NCBI GenBank assembly: GCA_009908915.1
Contig: JAAAOJ010000021.1
Span: 62,001 to 126,000, forward strand
Source of the DNA: Planctomycetota bacterium
GTDB taxonomy: Bacteria; Planctomycetota; Phycisphaerae; SM23-33
Direction: 5' to 3'
DNA length: 64,000 nucleotides
How positions within the stretch are numbered: the stretch's first letter is position 1; every line of letters begins with the position of its first letter. Below are positions 56,448 through 64,000 of the stretch, piece after piece. The notes under the pieces are model-generated. The model was given only the letters and a program-made list of their open reading frames with translations, had not been told where the DNA came from and ran no database searches. The position numbers and the translations under genes were made by a program.

Positions 56448-58727
56448 CTAGCCGTCGTCGACCTCCTCGGCAAGGTCGGACAGGTCGGTGGCGGCATTGC
56501 CCTCAGAGGCGCCCTCGGCGTCGCGGGCACCGACAGCCGCCAGTTGGGGCGACTCGCGGTACTCGTAGAACGTTTCGTAGTTCTTGCGAAGGTATCCGCC
56601 GGCGGTCACGCGGACACCGTTGAGCACCACCCCGAAGATGTGCGAACCGAGCTTATTGAGCATGTCCCGCGTGCGTTGGACAATGCCGTAGGTGCTGACG
56701 CCGGCCCGAACGGCCAGCACCGTGCCGTCGACGATCGTGCTGAGGACCGCGGCATCAGAGACGACCAGGCAGGGCGCGCCGTCGAAGATAATCTGGTCGA
56801 ACTCGCCCTGGAACTCGGTGAGGAGCTGTCGCATCTTCTCCGAGCCGAGCAATTCGGCCGGGTTCGGCGGGATCGGCCCGGCGGCCATCACGTAGATGTT
56901 CGGCTCGATTTCGTAGGTCAGTTCACGCCAGTTGGCCTGCTCGGACAGGCAGCTGCTCAGGCCGCCGTCCGGGCACATCGGGAAGAGCTTGCGGACGATG
57001 GGCTGGCGGAAGTTGGCGTCGATGACCAGCACGCTGCGGCCGCCGTTGGCAATGGCGTGACCGAGGTTCAGGCTCACGGAGGTCCGGCCGTCCTCGGGCA
57101 TGGGGCTGGTGACCAGGATGCTGCGTCGCTGATCGGCGGGCCCGGAGAACATGAGGGTCGTGCGGACCTGGCGGAAGGCTTCGCTGACGATGGTATCCGG
57201 GGTGGTCATGAAGGCCAGTCGCAGATCGGGAATGTCCTCTTCGACATCGTCGAGGTGCGGAATCATGCCCAGCATGGGCAGTTCGACCTTACGGGCAACG
57301 TCCGACGGTGCCTTGATGGACGTGTCGGTCAGTTCCAGCAGGAAGGTAATACCCAGGCCGACGACCAGTCCGAGGAAGACACCGACGGGAACCATGACGG
57401 TATATGTCGGGAAGTCGATCTCGCGCGGCTTGGGGGCGCGTCGGTGGAGCATGAGAGGTTGCTTGCTCTGCATGACGAGTCGCAGGTCGAGAATCTTGCT
57501 GTCAAGATTCTGGAGCGTCAGTTCGGCCTTCTCGACGGCTCGCTCGGCGGCCTCGAGACGAGCCACCATTTCCTCGCGAGCCTTGAGCTGGTCTTGAACT
57601 TCCTTGAGTTTCTTCTTCACTTCGAGGTATTGCTGCTGCAGGGCGGCGACAGCCGACTGGCGCATTTCCTTCAGTTCGGTAATCGACCGGCGAATGACGT
57701 CTTCCCGCTTGGCTTCCAGCATCGACCGGGCTTTGTCCAGCCGCGATCTGATATTGCGGTAGGTCCGGTGGCCGGGCGGGAACCGATTTTCCACATGTGC
57801 CATTTCCTGTTCGAGCTGAATCACGTTCTGCTGCAGCGTGATATAGCCGCGGTCCATGTCGAGTTTATAGCGAACCTCGGGCATGTCGGCGAGTTCTTCT
57901 TCGGTTCGGCCGGTGACGGCGTTGAGAGCATTGTAGGCTGCAATGTACTCGTTGCTGACTTCGGTAAGAGTCGAGACCAGGTTGGCCGCCTGGTATCGGA
58001 GCACTTCCATGGCCTCGACCGCTTCGCTGCCGATGCCGGATTTCTGAAGTCGCTCGATCACCGCCTGATTCTCATCGCGTTCGCGACGGAGGTCCTTGCG
58101 TTCCTCGGTCAGCTGATCGATCGTCGCCAGCAGCGACGCCCGGTGGGTGTCCTTAACATCGGAGACGGCGGCATTGGCAACGGCATTGGCGATTTCCGTG
58201 ATATCGCTCTGATTCGTCCCGCTCATCGATACCTGCAGGAGGTTGGTCTGTGGAATCGGAGAAACGGAAACTTCTTGGCGCAGCTTGGTGATGACATCCT
58301 GCTTCGCGTCCACCTGTTCCTGGAACCAGGCCGTACCGCGGATGTTCTCGGCGGCCCCCAACAGCACCTTTTCAGTGCGAATCGACTGAGCCGCGGAGTA
58401 CATGGTCCGTTCCATGATCTCCTTGCTCGATTGCTGCATGCCTCGCTCGTGCATGACCGAGGGCGTGGGGGGCTGAACTTCGATCAGTGCCTGAGCCTTG
58501 TAGATCGGCTTGGTCTGTCGCCAGACGATCGTGCCACCGATGGCGGCGCCCGTAAAGACGATCAGCGAGATGATAATCAGCCACATGCGTCGGCGCAGGA
58601 TGCGCATGATATCCGACGCCGTCAGGCCGCTCTGGCTACCGGTGGCCGTGCCGGCGGGCCGGCGACTGCTCATGCCTGCATATCGCAGGACCTGCGGGGC
58701 TTCTTCTCGTGTCGGTACTAACGTCAT
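56448..58727 (-). CDS. Polysaccharide co-polymerase with a degenerate BY-kinase domain (Wzz/GumC family)
   Basis: The 759-aa inner membrane protein has an N-terminal Wzz-type membrane helix (LIIISLIVFTGAAIGGTIVW, about residues 50-70) and a long coiled coil (about 190-450; QQYLEVKKKLKEVQDQLK). A second membrane helix follows (MVPVGVFLGLVVGLGITFLL), then a C-terminal ATPase module (about 510-740). In that module the Walker A of BY-kinases (GEGKST) reads MPEDGRTS, so the P-loop Lys is replaced by Arg. The Walker A' VLVIDANFRQPIV and Walker B IIFDGAPC are also changed. The tail has clustered Tyr (YLRKNYETFYEYRE). It probably sets chain length in exopolysaccharide export but may not be an active kinase. 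It follows the TPR gene by 17 bp. Confidence 0.9.
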   Translation of the reverse strand: MTLVPTREEAPQVLRYAGMSSRRPAGTATGSQSGLTASDIMRILRRRMWLIIISLIVFTGAAIGGTIVWRQTKPIYKAQALIEVQPPTPSVMHERGMQQSSKEIMERTMYSAAQSIRTEKVLLGAAENIRGTAWFQEQVDAKQDVITKLRQEVSVSPIPQTNLLQVSMSGTNQSDITEIANAVANAAVSDVKDTHRASLLATIDQLTEERKDLRRERDENQAVIERLQKSGIGSEAVEAMEVLRYQAANLVSTLTEVSNEYIAAYNALNAVTGRTEEELADMPEVRYKLDMDRGYITLQQNVIQLEQEMAHVENRFPPGHRTYRNIRSRLDKARSMLEAKREDVIRRSITELKEMRQSAVAALQQQYLEVKKKLKEVQDQLKAREEMVARLEAAERAVEKAELTLQNLDSKILDLRLVMQSKQPLMLHRRAPKPREIDFPTYTVMVPVGVFLGLVVGLGITFLLELTDTSIKAPSDVARKVELPMLGMIPHLDDVEEDIPDLRLAFMTTPDTIVSEAFRQVRTTLMFSGPADQRRSILVTSPMPEDGRTSVSLNLGHAIANGGRSVLVIDANFRQPIVRKLFPMCPDGGLSSCLSEQANWRELTYEIEPNIYVMAAGPIPPNPAELLGSEKMRQLLTEFQGEFDQIIFDGAPCLVVSDAAVLSTIVDGTVLAVRAGVSTYGIVQRTRDMLNKLGSHIFGVVLNGVRVTAGGYLRKNYETFYEYRESPQLAAVGARDAEGASEGNAATDLSDLAEEVDDG

Positions 58728-58744
58728 TGAACCACTCCCACGAG

Positions 58745-61700
58745 CTAGCTGCTCGTATCGGTAACGCGCTGCAGCGCATCAAACACTTTCTGGCGGAGCG
58801 GGTTATCCTCCTGATCCCCCAGCCGGTCGATGGCCTGGATGGCTTGTTTATAATACCCGCGCGCTTCGTTTTTCGCGCCCTGTTTTTCCTTCACAAATCC
58901 GAGGTGATAGAGGTAATCGGGGCTCGGTCGGTCGCCTGACCGGTTGATAATCTCCTTCAGTTTCCGCTCGGCACGATCATATTGCCCGGCTTTTGCCAAC
59001 GCCCAGGCGTGCGTATCGATCAAGTTGCGGCTGGCCGGGCGATGCGCCAGCGCCCGCTCGATCAGTTCCAGGGCCTTCTTCGGCTGGTCCAGCACATCGG
59101 TATACAGGTACGCCAGGTTATTGCAAGCTACGATGTCATCACGGTCGATGGCGAGCATATCCTGATATGTCTGCTGGGCTTTCTTGAGATACTCCTGGCC
59201 GTATTGGGCGGTGTTTCGGCCCTGCTCGTACAGGATGGCCATGTGTCGCAGCACGTCGAGGCGGTCGTCGCGGGTGCCCGCCAGGGCCAGGGCGCGTCGA
59301 TACCACTCCTCGGCCTGCGGGAAGTAGCCTGCCTCCGGCCCCGGTTGGGCCAAAGTCTGCCCGGCCAGGCGGTTGAGGCGCCAGTTGCGTTCATCGGCGC
59401 TGACGATGGTCGGCATATTCTCGGCGAGGGGTCTGAAGTCGACGGCATCGGCCATCACGGCCCAGATCGCCAGGATATCCGCGTTGTCGCGAGCGTTTTT
59501 GAGCGCTTCGACGAACTGTGGAATCACCTGCTCAGCCGCCGTGCCCTGCTGGGCCTGCCAGGCCGCTCGAACGGCCTGGATGACACCGGCAAGGTCCTCG
59601 CGGTCCTGGTACTGTTTGATGGCAGCCTGAAGAGCTTGGCCATCCCGGGTAGCCAGAACAGCGGTGAGATACTCCCGGGTGAGTGCATGGTTCCCCGGAT
59701 CGATGTCCAGTGCGCGTCGATAGCTGTCAACGACCTGAGGCCATTGCCTCAGGTCGCGGTGGATGCTGGCTTCGATGACCAGGAAGTCGAGATCGGACGG
59801 GAACGTCTCCCGGGCTTCCTGGGCCCACTGCAGGGCGTTTTTCCACTGCCGGCGATCCCGGCGAAGCAGGCTGATGACGCCTTCGTAGGCAGGCCGGTAG
59901 CGCGGGTTGTTCTCGATGACCCGCAGGTAGGCATTGGCGGCATCATTGGTCTGGCCGGCACTGGCGTAGAGCTGTGCGAGCCCCATCTGCAGGTGGATGT
60001 TATCCGGGGCGTTTCGCACGGCGTTTTCCAGGGCCTGGAAGGCATCCGCGAGTTCGCCCTGGCGCTGGTACAGTTCGGCGAGTGATCGGTGAGCATCAGC
60101 ATGGGTACGGTCGGACTGGATGGCCCGGTTGAACTGCAGGCGGGCGGCATCGTAGTCTCGCTTCATCATCAGCGCCCGGCCCAGTCCGACACGGGCCTGG
60201 ATGTCGTCGGCATTGTTTTCGAGCATCTGCTGGAAGCCGGTGATGGCCTCGTCGTAGGCGCCGGCGTCGATCTGCCGCAGGTGCAGCTGACGCTTCCGGG
60301 CGAGGTTCTGCCCGTCCTGCCGAAGCGATGTCTCGAGCATCTCGACCGCGTCGGCGTAGAGAGTCTTTGCCTCGGCGTCGTTGCCGCGTGTCCGCAGCCG
60401 CCGCGCGCGGTTGGTCAGGAAGTCGGCCTTGGCGGCGTAGGGAAAGGCCGCATCCGACGCCAGTTCGATGGCCTTGTCGAACATGTGTTCGGCTTCGGAT
60501 TCATTGATACGGCTGAGGTGCTGCCCCCAGGCGATGTACACGCGAGCCTGCTCCTGCGGGTCGGTGACGTTCTTGGCCAAGTTCCGGAAGATGTCATCGG
60601 CCTTGGCGGTCTGATCGGCGCGAGCGTAGTGCATCGCCAAGGCTGAGGCCCAGACGAGATTGCCCGTCTTCTGGAAGCCTTGCTGGTACATCTCGCCGGC
60701 CTTGTCGAACCGCTGCTCCATTTCGTAGAGCTGCGCCAGTCGCCAGACGTTGGCCAGGTCGTTGGGGTTGGACTGGTACCGCTTCTCGCGGGCGCGGATC
60801 GCCTCGGCGGGATTCTGGCGTTCGGTGACGAGTTCCAGATGACGGTTGCTTATGTAGGGATCGGCTTTGCCTTGCGGCTCGTCCCAGGCACGCACGATCC
60901 ATTTCTCGTGGTCGCCCCAGCGTTCCTGGGCGGCCGCAACCTGGGCCAGGCCCTTCATGGCCGCGACAAGGCGCCGGTTGTTGTCCCAGGCGGCCAGGAA
61001 GTGCCGTTTGGCTTCGTCGTAGTTGCCTTTGGCGCGGTAAGCTTCGCCCAGCAGCAATCGGACATCCTGGCGTTCACCTTCCTGCAGGGCCGTTTCAAGG
61101 TCCTGGATCGCCCCGTCAGTATCCTCCTGCATCAGTTTCAGCCGCGCCTGGAGTACCCGCCAGTTCGGGCTGCCCTGGTCGCGCAGCCGGCCCACGAGTT
61201 CCTGGGCGCGGTCCCACTGCTTGTTGCGGATGGCCAACTGATAGAGCCCCATGATGACGCGCTCGTTGGCGGCGTCGATTGTCTCGGCCTCGTGGATGTA
61301 TTTCCTGGCATCGTCCTGGCGCCCGTACTGCAGCGCGATGCGATACTTCTCGAGGGCACGGGCCAGCGGGTCGGGCTCCTGGCTGGCGAATTCAAGTTCG
61401 ATGTTGTAGCGCTCGTCGGGGCTGGCGTCGAGCAACTTGCGCCACCGCTGCAGGTCCCGATTGTCCGGATCGGCCTGAATGGCGCGATCCAGCAGCGTGC
61501 GGGCCTGGTCGGTCTGGTTTCGTTGCGAGAGAAAGGTCACGACGCGCTGGAGAACCATGGGATCGGCCGGGGCGCGATCCAGCAGCTTCATCAGCAGGTC
61601 CATGGCCTCGGGCAGCTTGCCCATGCGCTGCAGTTCCTCCGCTCGACGGACCGCCAACATCCGGATCTCGCGGCCCAATTCACCCGGTGGAAGCTCGTTG

Positions 61701-63298
61701 CGCCGACCCGAGGCGATGTCGATGCCCCAGAGGATCTGTCCTATACGCTGGTTGTCGGGCAACCGGCGGGCGATCTGTTCGAGGCGGGTGCGAGCCTCCT
61801 CATAGCGACGGGCCGACAGGAGCGTATTGACGATTTCCATTTCCAGGCCGAGGTTGGCCTCCTGGCCGGGGAGCGTCTGTGCGCGACGGATCTCACGGTC
61901 GGCTTCGGTGGGCATACCCAGCCGCCGGTAGGCGTCGATCAACAGGGCGGCGATGCGCAGATTATAGATGCCGCCATTGCGGGCCCCCTCCAGTTCCTGC
62001 TTGGCCTGCTGCATCTTGCCCTCGGCAAAGGAAATCATGCCCGCGATGGCCATCTCATGCGGCCGGCCGGGGGAGAGCTTCAGCAGCGTGTCGTGGAACG
62101 TTCGGGCCTTTTCCAGCTCCGCTTCGTCACGGGTGCTGAAGTAACGGTTCATGTGTCGGCGTGCCAGTTCATAGGCCAGCAATGCTCGGGCCGCGCCGGT
62201 CGACATGCGCCGCGGGGCCTCACCGGCGCTGTCGTTGTCATGCTCGCCCTGCCCCAGTGATGCCTTCTCCAGCGCCTTGAGGCCGCGTTCCAGCACGGCC
62301 AGGCCGGTGTCTTCGTCGTTCTCGCGGAACGCAATGCGAGCTTCCAGCAGGACCACCTGCGGATGGTCGGCCTCTATGGCCTTGGCCCGCTGGACAATAC
62401 CTCTCGCCCCGGCCATGTCATCGGCATCGACGTAGAAACTTCCCAGAGCCGTCAACGCCAGCACGTCCTGTGGATCCGCCTGCACGCCCCGCTGGAGGGT
62501 GGCAATGACATCCTCGTCCTTGGCCTCGCTGCGACGAAGAACGCTGGCCTTGATGCGGTAGGCCGCGGGGTCGTCCGGATTCTGGCGGATGAGATCCTCG
62601 GCCACCTCAACCGCCGCGTCGTCCTTCTCGAACCGCAGCAGCGCCTGCACCAGCGACCGCCAGTAGTCCATGTTGTCCGGTTCAAGCGCCACAGCCTTCT
62701 TGAGGTCATCGATCGCCGGCTCGATATGCTGCCTGGGACGGCTCTGGGCAAGCAACATGTGAATATTGCCCCGCATGAAATGGAGTTTGGCGTTCTGCGG
62801 GTCGCGTTCGAGGAGCGAACCGACTTCCTTGATATAATCGTACAGCCCCTTGATGCTTCCCTCATTGGTCAGTCCCGCTGCGGCCTGTCGAACGGTCGGC
62901 GCGTACATCAGATGCGCCAACCGTCGGCGGCCTTCGAGGAAATCAGGCTCTTCAAGCTGGAGTCTGCGGAGTTCATTGATGGCCGTCATCCACAAGTCGC
63001 TTCGCTCGACCTGACTGAGCGAGGTATCGTCCTCGGCGCGCTCGAGCAGGAGATTCGCAAGCTTCAGGCGATACTCCGGTTTGCCTTGCGACGCTTGAAT
63101 CGCCTTGGTCAGCTCCTCGATACCTTTCTGCCAGTTCGGCGGATCCTGGGCGAGATACGCTTGGGACTTCTCGAGATGCACCTGCGGGTCCTGCGGCAAC
63201 TGGCGAATGTAGACATAAAGTCCGCCGCCGCCAAGAATGGCCAGCAGCACCACAACCAGGATAACGACTCGCATATTCAGGCGGGTTCGTTTCGCCAT
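58745..63298 (-). CDS. Large membrane-anchored TPR-repeat protein
   Basis: The 1517-aa protein has one N-terminal membrane helix (VVILVVVLLAILGGGGLYVY) and then about 35 helical TPR-like repeats through to the C-terminus. An example of a unit is ALEPDNMDYWRSLVQALLRF. Large TPR proteins of this kind accompany exosortase/PEP-CTERM and EPS loci (PrsT/EpsL-like), where they may scaffold the secretion complex. No catalytic domain is seen. The gene lies between the EpsI-like gene (87 bp upstream) and the BY-kinase-like gene (17 bp downstream) on one strand, so it is part of the same operon. Confidence 0.88.
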   Translation of the reverse strand: MAKRTRLNMRVVILVVVLLAILGGGGLYVYIRQLPQDPQVHLEKSQAYLAQDPPNWQKGIEELTKAIQASQGKPEYRLKLANLLLERAEDDTSLSQVERSDLWMTAINELRRLQLEEPDFLEGRRRLAHLMYAPTVRQAAAGLTNEGSIKGLYDYIKEVGSLLERDPQNAKLHFMRGNIHMLLAQSRPRQHIEPAIDDLKKAVALEPDNMDYWRSLVQALLRFEKDDAAVEVAEDLIRQNPDDPAAYRIKASVLRRSEAKDEDVIATLQRGVQADPQDVLALTALGSFYVDADDMAGARGIVQRAKAIEADHPQVVLLEARIAFRENDEDTGLAVLERGLKALEKASLGQGEHDNDSAGEAPRRMSTGAARALLAYELARRHMNRYFSTRDEAELEKARTFHDTLLKLSPGRPHEMAIAGMISFAEGKMQQAKQELEGARNGGIYNLRIAALLIDAYRRLGMPTEADREIRRAQTLPGQEANLGLEMEIVNTLLSARRYEEARTRLEQIARRLPDNQRIGQILWGIDIASGRRNELPPGELGREIRMLAVRRAEELQRMGKLPEAMDLLMKLLDRAPADPMVLQRVVTFLSQRNQTDQARTLLDRAIQADPDNRDLQRWRKLLDASPDERYNIELEFASQEPDPLARALEKYRIALQYGRQDDARKYIHEAETIDAANERVIMGLYQLAIRNKQWDRAQELVGRLRDQGSPNWRVLQARLKLMQEDTDGAIQDLETALQEGERQDVRLLLGEAYRAKGNYDEAKRHFLAAWDNNRRLVAAMKGLAQVAAAQERWGDHEKWIVRAWDEPQGKADPYISNRHLELVTERQNPAEAIRAREKRYQSNPNDLANVWRLAQLYEMEQRFDKAGEMYQQGFQKTGNLVWASALAMHYARADQTAKADDIFRNLAKNVTDPQEQARVYIAWGQHLSRINESEAEHMFDKAIELASDAAFPYAAKADFLTNRARRLRTRGNDAEAKTLYADAVEMLETSLRQDGQNLARKRQLHLRQIDAGAYDEAITGFQQMLENNADDIQARVGLGRALMMKRDYDAARLQFNRAIQSDRTHADAHRSLAELYQRQGELADAFQALENAVRNAPDNIHLQMGLAQLYASAGQTNDAANAYLRVIENNPRYRPAYEGVISLLRRDRRQWKNALQWAQEARETFPSDLDFLVIEASIHRDLRQWPQVVDSYRRALDIDPGNHALTREYLTAVLATRDGQALQAAIKQYQDREDLAGVIQAVRAAWQAQQGTAAEQVIPQFVEALKNARDNADILAIWAVMADAVDFRPLAENMPTIVSADERNWRLNRLAGQTLAQPGPEAGYFPQAEEWYRRALALAGTRDDRLDVLRHMAILYEQGRNTAQYGQEYLKKAQQTYQDMLAIDRDDIVACNNLAYLYTDVLDQPKKALELIERALAHRPASRNLIDTHAWALAKAGQYDRAERKLKEIINRSGDRPSPDYLYHLGFVKEKQGAKNEARGYYKQAIQAIDRLGDQEDNPLRQKVFDALQRVTDTSS

Positions 63299-63384
63299 TG
63301 TTCACTCACTTGCTTTCTAACGGTTCAGTGTGTGCTTCAATCCTCTGCCCGCGGTCACGTTCGACAACGAGACAACCGACGCTC

Positions 63385-64000
63385 TCACGGCGAGCTCTCC
63401 AAGCGTTCGAGCGTCTGCGGGGTCGGCACTTGTGATAGCACCGCCGGAAGAACAGTCTCGATGAATTCGGTCGCCTCGAGATCGGTTTCCTCGGCCGACC
63501 CTCTCAAATCGAGGGGATACCATTGCACCTTCGCAAAGTATACATATCGACGTGTAGGGTCGGCTAAGGGCGCGCGAACATCTTTCAGGCGATCCGTGCC
63601 CGGCTCGCCGTTCGTGCAGAAAACGTAATACTGCCGCGACTGGGAGCTGCGCCCGCTTGTGTCGCGGCGCTCGATACCGATCACGCGGAACCTGAAGTCC
63701 TCCCACTTCGACCACGCCTCGGGCAGTGCCTCCACCGAGCCGGACAGTTCCCGACGGACCGCGACGGACCCGCCGCCGGCAGCACCGCAGATTTCGGGCA
63801 CGTGGGCGACGGTGTCGGCGCTGCCGGTGTAGTAGTACACGTCGAGTCCCCACTTGTGGTGCTGCCTGTCAGGCCGAGGGTCATCGTAGATACGCGAGAC
63901 ATACCAGTTGCTGGTCCGTTCCTTGTGGCGCATCCGATCCAGCGATGTGTTGATCTTCAGGCTCGACAGCAGGTCGTCCTTAAACGTGCGCTCACCGTCC
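63385..64000 (-). CDS. EpsI-like exosortase accessory protein (5' end beyond window)
   Basis: The reading is open to the window edge, and about 204 residues are visible. The central motif YYYTGSADTVAHVPEICG matches the EpsI domain (HxPExC) linked to exosortase systems. An aromatic core (WSKWEDFRFRVIGIERRD) and the C-terminal FIETVLPAVL follow. EpsI proteins work in exopolysaccharide export next to exosortases. The gene is the first visible member of the operon with the TPR and co-polymerase genes, so an exosortase gene may lie just upstream. The N-terminus is missing from the window. Confidence 0.8.
   Translation of the reverse strand, partial: DGERTFKDDLLSSLKINTSLDRMRHKERTSNWYVSRIYDDPRPDRQHHKWGLDVYYYTGSADTVAHVPEICGAAGGGSVAVRRELSGSVEALPEAWSKWEDFRFRVIGIERRDTSGRSSQSRQYYVFCTNGEPGTDRLKDVRAPLADPTRRYVYFAKVQWYPLDLRGSAEETDLEATEFIETVLPAVLSQVPTPQTLERLESSP

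Overview
The window is GC-rich, gene-dense bacterial chromosome and looks planctomycetal (Planctomycetota, probably Phycisphaerae). This is inferred from family content: a DUF1571 lipoprotein, tandem DUF4159 proteins with cyclase-like helical repeats, a PEP-CTERM protein with an EpsI-like exosortase accessory protein, and a giant two-partner-secretion exoprotein that mixes FHA, beta-helix and RTX-like parts. No rRNA, tRNA, CRISPR array, integrase or intact insertion sequence was recognised.

Layout, left part. 1-704 is the start of a minus-strand TIM-barrel isomerase/epimerase with an inverted repeat around its start codon. 865-2080 encodes an encapsulated ferritin and its encapsulin shell (an iron-storage nanocompartment). 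2185-6170 is a run of an SGNH hydrolase, a DUF1571 lipoprotein and a phosphodiesterase-type lipoprotein. 6449-23436 is the surface locus, all on the minus strand: a small secreted FHA-like remnant, TpsA (3442 aa), TpsB (582 aa) and a 1120-aa proline-rich lipoprotein. 24047-24604 is a PEP-CTERM protein.

Middle part. This holds mostly housekeeping genes: an ABC exporter, an SLC13 permease, PPK2, a phosphohexomutase, a DksA-like protein with LspA, a deoxyribosyltransferase-like protein, RlmN, an ECF sigma factor with a candidate anti-sigma factor, RibD, XylA, FetAB, a phosphoesterase, YidC, GyrB, acylphosphatase, a nucleotidyltransferase and IlvE. Between them lie several decayed genes (nitroreductase, IclR-type regulator, UroD-like and MBL-fold fragments) and copies of a small dispersed palindromic repeat.

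Right end, 52887-64000. This minus-strand cluster reads, in transcription order: EpsI-like protein, a 1517-aa TPR protein, a Wzz/BY-kinase-like polysaccharide co-polymerase with an abnormal Walker A, a truncated DUF4159 protein and a full DUF4159 protein. The first three fit an exopolysaccharide/exosortase locus, probably the machinery that handles PEP-CTERM proteins like the one at 24047; the exosortase itself would lie just outside the window.

Several genes are preceded by sigma70-like boxes (-35 TTGNNN, 16-19 bp, -10 TATAAT-like), which I list. The most unusual items are the TpsA architecture with an internal duplication of about 2.26 kb, the repeat-bearing lipoprotein next to TpsB, the zinc-finger-less DksA-like protein with a histone-H1-like tail, the BY-kinase-like protein lacking the P-loop lysine, and the palindromic repeat family.
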